From Paraburkholderia kirstenboschensis (GTDB lineage: Bacteria > Pseudomonadota > Gammaproteobacteria > Burkholderiales > Burkholderiaceae): a stretch of DNA of 64,000 nt. Shown here one piece after another: positions 26,579 to 36,115 of the stretch. Every line of letters starts with the position of its first letter. Positions within the stretch are counted from its first letter, which is position 1. Below the pieces are notes generated by a model that worked only from the letters and a program-made list of their open reading frames with translations, did not search any database and was not told the origin of the DNA. Location: positions 1,054,001 to 1,118,000 of the forward strand of contig NZ_CAJHCR010000001.1 in NCBI RefSeq assembly GCF_904848585.1, written 5' to 3'. A program made the position numbers and the translations under genes.

Positions 26579-27157
26579 TCACATGCCCCAGCGCTGCACC
26601 GTCGCGGTGTCGAGCCCGAACAGGTCGAGCACGCGGCCAAGCGTATGGTCGACCATATCGGTCAGCGACTCCGGGTTCGCATAGAAGGCGGGCACCGGCG
26701 GATAGACGATTGCGCCCGCTTCGGTGACGGCCGCCATGGTGCGCAGATGGCCGAGATGCAGCGGCGTCTCGCGCACCATCAGCACGAGACGGCGGCGCTC
26801 TTTCAGCGTCACGTCGGCGGCGCGCGAGAGCAGGCCGCTCGTCATGCCGGTGGCGATTTCCGATAGCGTCTTGATGGAACAGGGCGCGACGATCATGCCC
26901 ATCATCGGGAAAGAGCCGCTCGAAATCGACGCGCCGATGTCGGTGTTCGAGTGACAGACGCTGGCCATCGCGCGGATGTCGGCCACGCTGTAGTCCGACT
27001 CGTGCGCGAGCGTCACTTGCGCCGACCGGCTCATCACGAGGTGCGTTTCTATGTCCAGCTTGCGCAGCAACTGCAGCAGCCGCACGCCGTAGACGACGCC
27101 CGACGCGCCGCTAATACCGACCACCATGCGCCGCGGCGGCATGCCTCTCATATCCAT
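26579..27157 (-). CDS. UbiX-family flavin prenyltransferase
   Basis: 192 residues. Attaches dimethylallyl to FMN to make prenylated FMN, the cofactor of UbiD enzymes. The flavin-binding GISGASGVVYG motif is at about 11-21, followed by the conserved SSGSF segment near 77 and the VRETPLHLGHLRTM segment near 130, all family features. The ATG at 27157 is preceded by GGGAG at seven bases; the frame stays open further upstream but without a ribosome-binding site. Pairing with the UbiD gene at the other end of the same gene run strongly suggests a dedicated cofactor supply. Confidence 0.94.
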   Translation of the reverse strand: MDMRGMPPRRMVVGISGASGVVYGVRLLQLLRKLDIETHLVMSRSAQVTLAHESDYSVADIRAMASVCHSNTDIGASISSGSFPMMGMIVAPCSIKTLSEIATGMTSGLLSRAADVTLKERRRLVLMVRETPLHLGHLRTMAAVTEAGAIVYPPVPAFYANPESLTDMVDHTLGRVLDLFGLDTATVQRWGM

Positions 27158-27476
27158 ACGGTTCTCCCGAATGCAAATCCATAATCTCGACGCGGCGGAT
27201 GTTAGCACCGGGTTCCCGCTAATAGAAGCGCGGCCGCCAATTAATCGCGTCTACCTGGTGTTTTTACCGACCATTAAAGACTTTATTCGTTTTGTTCGAT
27301 GGGTTGATAAATAATTTCCGATTCAAAACGCTAAATGCATTGGCTACACTCTCGCCAACATCTGGCAAAAGGCAGCGAAACGCGCAGTGAACGCGCAGCG
27401 ATCTCGCAGCCAGCCGCCACATGGGGATCGGCACGCATACATGCGGCCGGCGCAAAAAAAACATTGGAGACATTTG
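27158..27476. other. Divergent intergenic region between ubiX and the porin gene
   Basis: About 320 bases with no convincing gene. It must contain the promoters for ubiX (leftward) and the porin (rightward). An AT-rich patch around 27270-27330 is the most promoter-like part, but I could not fix a -35/-10 pair with confidence. Short frames here run into the porin start and have no ribosome-binding site. Confidence 0.5.
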
Positions 27477-28568
27477 TTGAGAACGACGAGTCTGTTGTTA
27501 GGCGGTTGCGCCTTTGTTGTGGGGTGTCCAGCGTTCGCGCAGTCATCGGTGACGCTCTATGGGAGCGTCGACGTGGGTGTCGATCTGGTTTCGAACTCGC
27601 GCGGGGCGCATCTGTATCAGGAGTCGGCAGGCAAGCGCACGCCAGACCGCTTCGGCTTTCTGATCAAGGAGGACATTGGCGGCGGCAACACGGTTTTCGC
27701 GCGGCTCGAGTCGGGCTTTCTGACCAACACCGGCGCACAGATCAATCCGACGAGCTTCTTCAACCGTGACGCGTACGTGGGCATTGCGAACAGCCGGTTC
27801 GGCTCGCTGAGTCTCGGCCACATTCCCGACTACGTGTACGAATACGTGGGCGCATTGAACAACTCGGTGCCGGGCATCTCGTCGTTCTACACCGTCGGCA
27901 ACCTGGACGGACTGGCCAACACGCGGGCGCTCGACAACTCGGTGAAGTACGAGTCAATCGACTACCGCGGCTTCCAGGCGGGTGCGATGAACAGCTTCGG
28001 CAACCAGACGAATTTTAGCGAAGGGCGGCAGTACAGCGTGGGTGCGCGTTACCAGAACGGCATGGTGAAGCTGGGCGCGGCGTACACGATGTCGCACAAC
28101 CGCACGGCCGACCTGTTCGGTGTCTTCGGCGTGACCTCGGTGCTCGGTCAGCAACTCAAGCAGGGCACCATGTTCAACGCCGACCGCTATAGCACCATTG
28201 CGATTGGCGGCTCCGTTACGGCGGGCGACTTCATTCCGCACGCAACGTTTACCGACGTGAAGCTCGAAAACGCGCATGGCTCGGTGACCGAGCGCAACTA
28301 TCAGGTCGGCGTCAACATCGACCTGAGCGGCGGCAAGCGCTTTTACGTGATGGGCATTTCGTACAACCGTTCGATGTTCGACGGTCTGACGTACAACCAG
28401 TACAACCTGTTTCTCACGCACTATCTGTCCAAACGCACGCAGATCTACGCAGGTGTCGGTTTGCAGCGCGCTTCGGGCACGAATGCGAAAGCGGAGCAGT
28501 TCGGCTATCAACCGTCGAGCTCCAGCGCGCAGACGGTTGCGCGTATCGGTATCAACCAGATGTTTTGA
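27477..28568 (+). CDS. Outer-membrane general porin (OpcP/Omp38-like)
   Basis: About 363 residues with a signal peptide (cleavage after CPAFA) followed by QSSVTLYGSVDVG, the typical mature start of Burkholderia-type 16-strand porins. Also typical are the GFLIKEDIGGGNTVFARLESGF segment, the LGHIPDYVYEYVG loop-3 region and an aromatic C-terminal end (GINQMF) that acts as the outer-membrane insertion signal. I place the start at TTG 27477 because GGAGA is six bases upstream; in-frame ATGs at 27441 and 27387 would give a longer leader without a good ribosome-binding site. Divergent from ubiX; probably the outer-membrane entry for the cluster substrate. Confidence 0.92.
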   Translation: MRTTSLLLGGCAFVVGCPAFAQSSVTLYGSVDVGVDLVSNSRGAHLYQESAGKRTPDRFGFLIKEDIGGGNTVFARLESGFLTNTGAQINPTSFFNRDAYVGIANSRFGSLSLGHIPDYVYEYVGALNNSVPGISSFYTVGNLDGLANTRALDNSVKYESIDYRGFQAGAMNSFGNQTNFSEGRQYSVGARYQNGMVKLGAAYTMSHNRTADLFGVFGVTSVLGQQLKQGTMFNADRYSTIAIGGSVTAGDFIPHATFTDVKLENAHGSVTERNYQVGVNIDLSGGKRFYVMGISYNRSMFDGLTYNQYNLFLTHYLSKRTQIYAGVGLQRASGTNAKAEQFGYQPSSSSAQTVARIGINQMF

Positions 28569-28820
28569 CGCATCGCGCCTGCCGGTACATATGACGCGAA
28601 GACGGCGAGCGCACATGGACCACAGAGCGCGGATTCACAGCAGAGCACGCGCAGCAGGCTTTCTTCACCTTTTTCGATTTCATGATCGGGATTTTTTGAT
28701 TCTGTAGCCCGCCGGCCGGCCGTATATTGAGGCTCCCCTCGGCGGCGCCAGCGGGAAGTAGAAAGAAGCGGGGCGCGCAGCAACAGCGCGCAACCGTCTG
28801 ATCGGCACATTGGGACGCAC

Positions 28821-30206
28821 ATGCAAGCAGACCGCACATTCGACATCTCGACACTCATAGAAGAGCAGAAGACAGGACGTTTCGCCATCGGCTTGCTGTT
28901 CTGGTGCTTCCTCATCATGCTGATGGACGGCTACGATCAGACGGCGGTGTCCTTCGCTGCGCCCGCGATCATCAAGGAGTGGCATGTCGCACGCGGCGGC
29001 TTTGGGCCCGTATTCGGCGCAGGTCTCTTCGGCACGCTGATCGGCTCGTTTATCTTCGGCTATCTCGGCGACCGGTTCGGCCGCAAGCGTGCGATCGTGT
29101 CGGGCAGTCTGTTTTTTGGCCTGCTCACGCTTTTGTCGGTGTGGGCGACTTCGTTACATGAACTGATGCTGCTGCGGTTCATCGCCGGTCTCGGCATGGG
29201 CGGCGTGGTGCCGAATTCAGTGGCGCTGGTCGCCGAATACGCGCCCAAACGGTTGCGCGCCACGTGGGTGACCCTGATGTTTTCCGGGTTTTCCATCGGC
29301 GCGGGTTCTGGGGGCCTCGTTTCGTCGGCGCTCATTCATCGTTATGGCTGGCCGGTGATGTTCGTCGTAGGCGGCATCGGCTCGCTCGCGGTCGCTATTC
29401 TGCTGATGCTGACGCTGCCGGAATCCGCGAAGCTGCTGGTGGTACGCCAACGCAGTGTCGAAACGGTGCGCAAGCTGGTCGCGCGCCTGCGTCCGGAACT
29501 TGCACTTGCGGCCGACGCGCAGTTCGTGCCCGGCGAAGTACAGGAAAAGAAGCGCTTCGTACTCAAGCTGATCTTCTCCGACGGCCTGCGTGGAATTACG
29601 CCGTTGCTGTGGATCGTGTTCATCGTGAACTCGATGGCGCTGTACTTTCTGCAGAACTGGCTACCCATTCTGATGGAAGGTGTCGGCATCGATCCGCAGA
29701 GCGCCGGTCTCATCACGACCATGTTCTCCGTGGGCGGCGTGCTGGGCGGACTGATTCTGTGCCGCTTCGTCGATCGTCACGGCGTGCTCGCGATCATCTC
29801 CCTGCCGGCGATTGGCTGCCCCGTCGTTGCTTTCCTTGGGCATGGCATGTCCGAGGCGTGGCTGATGTTTGCAGTGTTCGCGACGGGCTTCTGCGTGGTC
29901 GGCGCACAGTACGGCCTCTACGCCGTCGCGGGCATGATCTACCCGACGTCGTTCCGCTCGGCAGGGGTGGGCAGCGCGATCTCAGTCGGCAAGATCGGCT
30001 CGGTATCGGGGCCGGTGGTCGGCGGCATTCTGCTGTCGATGCATCTGCCTTTCTCGCAGATGTTCTATGCGGCGTCCGGTCTCTTTCTGCTCGCCACCAT
30101 CTTCTCGACGGTGCTGGCCGTACTGTACAAGGCGCGATTCGGCGAACAGCACAAACAGGACGACGCCCGCATCAAGGAGATGCGCTCAGCGCTGGGCGAC
30201 TCGTGA
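28821..30206 (+). CDS. MFS transporter, aromatic acid:H+ symporter (AAHS) family
   Basis: 461 residues, twelve predicted helices. Helix 1 carries LMDGYDQTAVSFAAP, matching the DGxD signature of PcaK-type aromatic acid symporters, and the 2-3 loop reads GYLGDRFGRKRA. The central loop lies near 205-245. Preceded by the porin and followed by a paralogue, so uptake of an aromatic acid across the inner membrane is the likely role. About 250 bases without a gene separate it from the porin. Confidence 0.92.
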   Translation: MQADRTFDISTLIEEQKTGRFAIGLLFWCFLIMLMDGYDQTAVSFAAPAIIKEWHVARGGFGPVFGAGLFGTLIGSFIFGYLGDRFGRKRAIVSGSLFFGLLTLLSVWATSLHELMLLRFIAGLGMGGVVPNSVALVAEYAPKRLRATWVTLMFSGFSIGAGSGGLVSSALIHRYGWPVMFVVGGIGSLAVAILLMLTLPESAKLLVVRQRSVETVRKLVARLRPELALAADAQFVPGEVQEKKRFVLKLIFSDGLRGITPLLWIVFIVNSMALYFLQNWLPILMEGVGIDPQSAGLITTMFSVGGVLGGLILCRFVDRHGVLAIISLPAIGCPVVAFLGHGMSEAWLMFAVFATGFCVVGAQYGLYAVAGMIYPTSFRSAGVGSAISVGKIGSVSGPVVGGILLSMHLPFSQMFYAASGLFLLATIFSTVLAVLYKARFGEQHKQDDARIKEMRSALGDS

Positions 30207-30350
30207 GTTGTGACGGACAGACGCGTTCATAAAAGCAAACGGCGGGCGTCCGAGGCATATGGACAGCCGCGATAAAGGAGACCTGATGAGCCGCTACTTT
30301 GCACGCGAGTCGGCGGGCGCCATACGCTGCGCTCGCGTGGGATGCATGCG

Positions 30351-31736
30351 ATGAATGTGCTCCCTGAAAACAATCACGCCGTTGCACCCGCGGTCGACAT
30401 AACCGCGCTGATCGAGCGGCAAAAGCTGCGCGGCTTTTCTTTGTGTCTGATTGCATGGTGCTTTGTGATCGTGCTGATCGATGGCTACGATCAGGTCGCC
30501 GCGGCGTATGCGGCGCCCACATTGATACGCGCGTGGCACGTCAAGGCCACTGAGTTTGGCCATCTGTTCGGCTACGGCCTTCTCGGCGTGCTGGTGGGTT
30601 CGTTGCTGCTCGGCTTTATGGGCGATCGCGTCGGACGGCGTCTGACGATTATTTATGGCGTCTTCTGGTTCGGCTTACTAACGTTTGCCTGCAGCCTTGC
30701 AACGTCATTGGATCAGCTTACGGCGCTTCGTTTTCTCGCGGGAATCGGCATGGGCGGCGTGGTGCCCAACACCGTCGCGCTCGTGTCCGAATATGCGCCC
30801 AAGGCGCGGCGTGCGACGTGGATCACGCTGATGTTCTCGGGCTTTTCGATTGGCGCGGGCGGTGGCGGCGCGATCGCGTCGTGGATGCTGCCGCGCTTCG
30901 GCTGGCCGGTTCTTTTCCAGGTGGGCGGCGTGGCGGCCGTCGCGGTGGCCATTGTGTCGTTCGTCGTGTTGCCCGAGTCTGTCCGTTTCCTGATCCTCAA
31001 AGGGCGCGCGCCGCGGGAAGTGGCACGCATCGCGCGTCGCCTGGGTTCGGCAGCGGGATTGGATGGCGCTTCGCAGGCCGCGGAAAATCAGCAGGCCATT
31101 CGCTATATCGTCGACGATGAACAGCGTATCCGGGCCACGCCATTCGCGTTGTTCGGCAACGGCCTTGTCCGCGTGACGCCTTTGCTGTGGGCGCTTTTCG
31201 TGCTGAATTCGCTTGCGCTCCACTTCCTGCAGAACTGGCTTCCGATTCTGTTCGGCATGAGCGCTCTGCCACCGGCGCAAGCGGCTAAGGCCGCCATGAT
31301 GTTTCCGGTCGGCGGGACAGTCGGCGCGCTCGCGCTATGCCGCTGCGTAGACCGCTACGGCATCGCCGTGATCCTGTTGCTCGCATTGCTCGGCCTTCCG
31401 GTTTGCGTCTCGCTCGGTATGCCGATGCCGGCACTGTGGCTTTATGGCGCGTCGTTCATGAGCGGCGTATGCGTGATCGGCAGTCAGTTCGCGCTCTACG
31501 CGGTGGCCGGCATGCTTTATCCGACGATGTTGCGCTCGGCGGGAGTCGGCTCGGCTATCGGCGTAGGCAAGCTTGGCTCGGTGGTCGGCTCGTTGCTGGG
31601 TGGCGTGCTGCTGGCGATGCATTTGCCCGTTGCGAATCTTTTCACGAACGTGTCGAGCGTCTTCGTTTTCATCGCGCTGTTGTCGGTTTGGCTGGGCTGG
31701 AACCGGCGGCGAGAGGCACGCGAGTCGATGGCGTGA
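30351..31736 (+). CDS. MFS transporter, AAHS family (second copy)
   Basis: 461 residues, close paralogue of the transporter just upstream: same DITALIERQK-type N-terminus, DGYDQVAAAYAAP signature in helix 1, GFMGDRVGRR in the 2-3 loop and NSLALHFLQNWLPIL in the second half. I prefer the ATG at 30351, with GGGATG six bases before it, over the ATG at 30342. Two adjacent homologous symporters imply a duplication, perhaps for two related substrates or for different affinities. Confidence 0.92.
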   Translation: MNVLPENNHAVAPAVDITALIERQKLRGFSLCLIAWCFVIVLIDGYDQVAAAYAAPTLIRAWHVKATEFGHLFGYGLLGVLVGSLLLGFMGDRVGRRLTIIYGVFWFGLLTFACSLATSLDQLTALRFLAGIGMGGVVPNTVALVSEYAPKARRATWITLMFSGFSIGAGGGGAIASWMLPRFGWPVLFQVGGVAAVAVAIVSFVVLPESVRFLILKGRAPREVARIARRLGSAAGLDGASQAAENQQAIRYIVDDEQRIRATPFALFGNGLVRVTPLLWALFVLNSLALHFLQNWLPILFGMSALPPAQAAKAAMMFPVGGTVGALALCRCVDRYGIAVILLLALLGLPVCVSLGMPMPALWLYGASFMSGVCVIGSQFALYAVAGMLYPTMLRSAGVGSAIGVGKLGSVVGSLLGGVLLAMHLPVANLFTNVSSVFVFIALLSVWLGWNRRREARESMA

Positions 31737-31866
31737 GCGCATACCTGCGTAAGCAGGGCGGCACATCGGCGCGAGCCGTCGAGCAGGCGTTCGTCAGGTC
31801 AGATTCGAATGAGAAAGACACCGCACGACAACATTCGTGCGAATTCACAAAGCAGAGGTTTGCATC

Positions 31867-33516
31867 ATGCTGTCCATTTCCACTGCCGATGTCGTTGCAC
31901 CGGCCCCTGATCCAGAACTCATAAACGAGGCCGATGCGTTCAGCGCGGTAGATGCCGTGGGCGCACCTGTCGGGCGGCGCAAAGCCATCTCGTTGCAGCA
32001 GCGCATTGCGTTGACCATGGCTTTGCTCGCCGCGCTGATGACGGCCATCGGCGTGCTTGGGCTCGCAGGCACATGGCGCGCGAACGAGGCGACGCGCGAT
32101 ACGTACGAGAACAAGCTGACGGCAGCGGTCCACATCGGCAACGCGGAGCTGCTGATCGCCCGCACCCGGCTCGTGCTCGGCGGTGCGATGGCGAGCGCGG
32201 ACAATGCCCATGCACGGGAGCAGATTGGCCACGCGGGCGAGTTCTTTGCTCAGTCGGACGATGAGTGGCGCAATTTCGTGGCAGAGCCGCACGAAGCGGG
32301 CGAAGACGCGCTCATCGCCGCCGCCGGGCAGCGCCGCGACGCAATGCGTGTCGCAATGCGGGCATTCATCGGCGCTCTCCAGGCGGGTGACCGGTCCACC
32401 GCAGAGCGGATCGGTACATCGCAGCTCAGCAAGCTGTTCAATGACATGAGCGGCGCGAACGACACGCTCAAGCGCGCGCTCTACGCCAACGCAAAGCGCA
32501 GCTACGACCAGGCGGAACGCTACTTCAAGCTGTTTTTTGCGGGATCGACGGCGATGCTCGTGTTCGGCATCGCCGCGGCGGCGTTCAGTTGGCTAACGCT
32601 GCGCCGCGCGATCTTTGCGCCGCTTCGCGAGGCGCTCGCGCACTTCGATGCCATTGCGGCAGGAGATCTGAGCCGCCCGGTTGCCCGGCATCGCGCCGAT
32701 GAAATGGGGCAACTGCTCGACGGACTTCAACAGATGCAAGCGCGGCTCGCGCGAACCGTGACGACGGTGCGCGACAGTTGCGAGTCGATTGGGGCTGCCG
32801 CCGGTGAGATTGCTGCCGGTACGCTCGATCTGTCTTCGCGTACGGAAGAGCAGGCTGCATCGCTCGAAGAGACAGCCGCGAGCATGAGCGGGCTGACGGA
32901 GACGGTCCGGCGCAACTCGATGCGCGCGCAAGAAGCGTATGCCGTCGCGCACGAGGCGGCGTCCGCCGCGAACGAAGGCAACAGTGCCGTCGACGAGGTG
33001 AGCAGCACGATGGCCTGCATCGACGCGAGTTCGCGAAAGATCGCGGACATCACCGGGATTATCGAAGGCATCGCGTTCCAGACGAACATCCTCGCATTGA
33101 ACGCAGCCGTTGAAGCCGCGCGAGCAGGCGTGCACGGGCGAGGCTTTGCCGTCGTCGCCGCAGAGGTACGTTCTCTCGCGCAACATGCGTCGACGGCTGC
33201 GAAAGAAATCGGCGTGCTGGTGGCGGATTCCGTGGGTGCGGCCGCAGACGGCTCGACGCTCGTCACACATGCCGAACGGGCGATCCGGGTCGTACTGGAT
33301 GCAGCCGGACGATTTCGGGAAGCGATGAGCGAAATGGCTACCTCAGCCGAAGAGCAGCGTACGGGCATCGAGCAGGTCGATGCCGCACTGACCATGATGG
33401 ATTCGATCACGCAGCAAAACGCGGCACTCGTCGAGCAGGCGAGCGCGTGCGCGCAACTACTCGACGAACAGTCCCGGCAGCTGAGCCGGCAGGTCGCGGT
33501 TTTTCGTATCGGCTGA
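31867..33516 (+). CDS. Methyl-accepting chemotaxis protein
   Basis: 549 residues. Membrane segments near 47-68 and 221-245 flank a periplasmic four-helix-bundle ligand domain of the Tar type (about 70-218). A HAMP domain follows (about 247-300) and then the cytoplasmic signalling domain with the highly conserved hairpin [18 protein letters not shown] near 400. There is no C-terminal NWETF-type pentapeptide. AGAGG sits eight bases before the ATG. It closes the rightward group of porin and two AAHS transporters, suggesting chemotaxis towards the substrate of the catabolic cluster. Confidence 0.94.
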   Translation: MLSISTADVVAPAPDPELINEADAFSAVDAVGAPVGRRKAISLQQRIALTMALLAALMTAIGVLGLAGTWRANEATRDTYENKLTAAVHIGNAELLIARTRLVLGGAMASADNAHAREQIGHAGEFFAQSDDEWRNFVAEPHEAGEDALIAAAGQRRDAMRVAMRAFIGALQAGDRSTAERIGTSQLSKLFNDMSGANDTLKRALYANAKRSYDQAERYFKLFFAGSTAMLVFGIAAAAFSWLTLRRAIFAPLREALAHFDAIAAGDLSRPVARHRADEMGQLLDGLQQMQARLARTVTTVRDSCESIGAAAGEIAAGTLDLSSRTEEQAASLEETAASMSGLTETVRRNSMRAQEAYAVAHEAASAANEGNSAVDEVSSTMACIDASSRKIADITGIIEGIAFQTNILALNAAVEAARAGVHGRGFAVVAAEVRSLAQHASTAAKEIGVLVADSVGAAADGSTLVTHAERAIRVVLDAAGRFREAMSEMATSAEEQRTGIEQVDAALTMMDSITQQNAALVEQASACAQLLDEQSRQLSRQVAVFRIG

Positions 33517-33554
33517 GCGCGGCGAGCGTCGTCTCGCCCGGCGCTCGTGCCGAC

Positions 33555-33962
33555 TCACGAGTGCAACTTCAGCCCCTTCACCGTTTTGTCGATGGCTTTT
33601 TTCGACCCGTGCAGCGCAAGACCCACGAGGTCCAGATTCGCCAGATCCTGCGCACGAAAAGCCTCGCGATTTGCCGCGTCGTGGCCGGTTGAAAACATCG
33701 CGTGCACATACGGCACTATCGTGAGTTCGCGCGTGAGGGCTTGCCGATGCGCAGCTTGCAGCCCGGAAAGATCGGTGGCGAACACCAGCATCGGTTGACC
33801 CAGCATGCGGCCATATCGGCGCCCCGCGGCATCTTCGTAGGGCTCGCCCAACGCTTCGGGTATCGCGGCGGCGACACCCGTCGCGAGAAACGCGGCCACA
33901 TTGAGTTTTTGCCAGACTGCCAGATCGTCGCGCACGATCAGGGCTACCTTCGTATCGAACAT
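33555..33962 (-). CDS. DUF2000 family protein
   Basis: 135 residues, recognisable as DUF2000: begins MFDTKVALIVRDDLAVWQKLN and contains PMLVFATDLSGLQAAHRQAL; members adopt a peptidyl-tRNA hydrolase II-like fold but have no assigned function. Ribosome-binding GGAG seven bases upstream. The adjacent AraC gene on the same strand ends the transcription order AraC then DUF2000 with a 44-base gap, a pairing seen commonly for this family. Confidence 0.88.
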   Translation of the reverse strand: MFDTKVALIVRDDLAVWQKLNVAAFLATGVAAAIPEALGEPYEDAAGRRYGRMLGQPMLVFATDLSGLQAAHRQALTRELTIVPYVHAMFSTGHDAANREAFRAQDLANLDLVGLALHGSKKAIDKTVKGLKLHS

Positions 33963-34006
33963 GATTGCTCCTCGGTGAGGCGCTCATGATCGGCGAACCG
34001 GAGCAA

Positions 34007-34864
34007 TCAGTCTGGAACGTTCGTGCACATGCGCCGATAGGCGGCTGGGGTCATCCGGTACGCACGGCGAAACCAGCGGCCGAGATGGCTTTGATCCGCG
34101 AATCCGACTTCTGCGGCAACCTCCACGGGCGTGCGGCCGTTTGCCAGCAGTCTGCGCGCCGCGCGCAGGCGCAAGCGGACCAGATACGCGTGCGGCGACG
34201 TGCCGAACGCTTGCTGGAACAGGCGCGTGAGCCGGAACCGGTCTATCCCCGCAATACTGGCCAATTCATCGAGCCCGACGTTGCCGTCCATGTGGTCGTG
34301 CAGGAAATCGCGGACTCGGGCGATCATGGCCGACATAGCCACGCCGTCCGCCATCGGCATATCGCATAGGTGACCCGCGAGCCGTGTGAGAAGGCGGTCT
34401 AACGTCTGGTCGCGCGCTAGCCGTCCCTCATTGCCGTAGATCGCGAGAAACGCCTGCTGAATCGCGCCGACGAGGCCGCTGTCGTCGACGAGCGTATGCG
34501 CAAAAGCCGCGTCGACCCGCTGGAGACCGGGAACGTTCAGGCGGCGGGTCGCGCGTTCGACCCAGGCTTGCGGCAGGTACAACATCGCGTAAGTGAAGCC
34601 GCTCGCTTCCGGCGCATGGCCGTCATGCAACGCGCCCGGTTCGATCAGGATCGCACGGCCCGGTACGCTCGTGTGCAGCGACCGGCGGCACCGGAAGCGC
34701 TGCACACCTTGTTCGGTGTAGCCGATCAGCATGTCGTCGTGATCGTGCGGATCGTACGCGTGACCGCTGAAGTGCGCGCGCAGGCTCTCGATGCCCGTCT
34801 CCGGATCGCGCCGCGCCTCTAGCCAGTTGTCAGAACCTGCGGGGGAGAACGCCGCGCTCGTCAT
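34007..34864 (-). CDS. AraC-family transcriptional regulator (cupin sensor)
   Basis: 285 residues. N-terminal cupin-type AraC ligand-binding domain (about 30-160, with HAYDPHDHDDMLIGY), then the two helix-turn-helix units (about 185-280, ending GFADQSHLGRWFRRAYRMTPAAYRR). Cotranscribed with the DUF2000 gene. Regulators of this type often control a nearby exporter or hydrolase; none besides DUF2000 is here, and the divergent neighbour is kdgT, which has its own DeoR-type regulator. Confidence 0.92.
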   Translation of the reverse strand: MTSAAFSPAGSDNWLEARRDPETGIESLRAHFSGHAYDPHDHDDMLIGYTEQGVQRFRCRRSLHTSVPGRAILIEPGALHDGHAPEASGFTYAMLYLPQAWVERATRRLNVPGLQRVDAAFAHTLVDDSGLVGAIQQAFLAIYGNEGRLARDQTLDRLLTRLAGHLCDMPMADGVAMSAMIARVRDFLHDHMDGNVGLDELASIAGIDRFRLTRLFQQAFGTSPHAYLVRLRLRAARRLLANGRTPVEVAAEVGFADQSHLGRWFRRAYRMTPAAYRRMCTNVPD

Positions 34865-35019
34865 TGCTTACTCGCTCCTCGTGGTTGCTCGTTATTCCTG
34901 GCCGCAGTGTACGTGGCCGCTATACGTGTCGCACCGACGGCGCAGGCCTGCCACAGGCGGTTCACGGAAAAGCATAACCGCGTGCTGCGCGCGCCGTGCG
35001 GCTCGCCGTCTGCTCACAT

Positions 35020-35111
35020 CAATCAAACAAATGATCGATTTGCGCAAGCTTCCTGGAAGAAGTACACTGCATTCTGATTGTTTCAATCAAACTAGTGACC
35101 AAATCAATCAG
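35020..35111. promoter_or_regulatory. Candidate operator region of the kdgT-dtnK-pdxA2 operon
   Basis: The nine-mer CAATCAAAC occurs twice on the plus strand (35020-35028 and 35084-35092), a third CAATCA is at 35105-35110, and TGATTG-TTT-CAATCA at 35075-35089 is a perfect 15-base palindrome. All lie within 115 bases of the kdgT start. Repeated short sites like these are typical for DeoR-family repressors, and such a gene ends the operon. Confidence 0.45.
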
Positions 35112-35134
35112 ATCGGAACAGACTGGAGACTCGT

Positions 35135-36115
35135 ATGGCCCAAATACACATAAAGCGCGGCATTGAACGCGTACCCGGCGGCATGATGATCGTCCCGTTG
35201 CTGCTAGGCGCGCTCGTCGCGACCTTCCTGCCGGGCATGCCGAAATTTTTCGGCTCGTTCACCAACGCGTTGTTCACCGGCGCGCTGCCGATTCTCGCGG
35301 TGTTCTACGTCTGCATGGGCGCGAGCATCGACGTTAAAGCCACGCCTTATCTGCTGAAAAAGGGCGGCGCGCTGTTCGTCACCAAGGTTGGTGCGGCGAT
35401 CATTGTGGGCGTCGTGATGGGGCATTTCCTCGGCGAACAGCCGATTTCGTCGGGACTTTTCGCCGGCCTGTCGACGCTTGCCGTCGTTGCGGCAATGAAC
35501 GACACCAACGGCGGGCTCTACATGGCGTTGATGGGCCAATATGGCCGCTCGGAAGACGTGGGCGCCTACACCATCATGTCGCTCGAATCGGGTCCCTTCC
35601 TGACCATGGTCACGCTGGGCGTCGCCGGTCTGTCGGCGTTCCCGTGGCCCACGCTCGTTGGCAGCGTCCTGCCGCTGGTTTTCGGCATGCTGCTGGGTAA
35701 CCTGGACCGCGAAATGCGCGCGTTCCTCGGCAAAGCCGTACCGGTGATGATTCCGTTCTTCGCGCTGGCGCTCGGCGCGAGCCTCGATCTGCACAAGGTG
35801 TGGCAGGCTGGCGTACTCGGCATCGGGCTCGGCATCGCGGTTGTGATCGTCACGGGCATTCCGCTTTATCTGGCCGATCGTCTGACGGGCGGCACCGGTG
35901 TCGCGGGCGTCGCGGCAGCGAATACGGCGGGTAATGCGGCCGCCGTTCCGGCGCTGATCGCGGCGGCGAACCCGGTCTACTCAGAGGCTGCTAAAAGCGC
36001 GACACTGCTCGTGGCCGCGTGCGTGGTGGTGACCGCGATCCTTTCTCCGATCCTCACAGCCGCCGTCGCGAAACGCGTGCAGGTTCGCCGCGAGGCAAGG
36101 GAACTGGCGCGATGA
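35135..36115 (+). CDS. kdgT: 2-keto-3-deoxygluconate permease family transporter
   Basis: 326 residues with about ten membrane segments; begins [16 protein letters not shown], the usual KdgT start, and contains the conserved [19 protein letters not shown] segment near residue 120. The family imports 2-keto-3-deoxygluconate with protons, but members next to DUF1537 kinase and pdxA2 genes probably carry four-carbon sugar acids. GGAG seven bases upstream of the ATG; the stop overlaps the dtnK start (ATGA). Confidence 0.9.
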   Translation: MAQIHIKRGIERVPGGMMIVPLLLGALVATFLPGMPKFFGSFTNALFTGALPILAVFYVCMGASIDVKATPYLLKKGGALFVTKVGAAIIVGVVMGHFLGEQPISSGLFAGLSTLAVVAAMNDTNGGLYMALMGQYGRSEDVGAYTIMSLESGPFLTMVTLGVAGLSAFPWPTLVGSVLPLVFGMLLGNLDREMRAFLGKAVPVMIPFFALALGASLDLHKVWQAGVLGIGLGIAVVIVTGIPLYLADRLTGGTGVAGVAAANTAGNAAAVPALIAAANPVYSEAAKSATLLVAACVVVTAILSPILTAAVAKRVQVRREARELAR

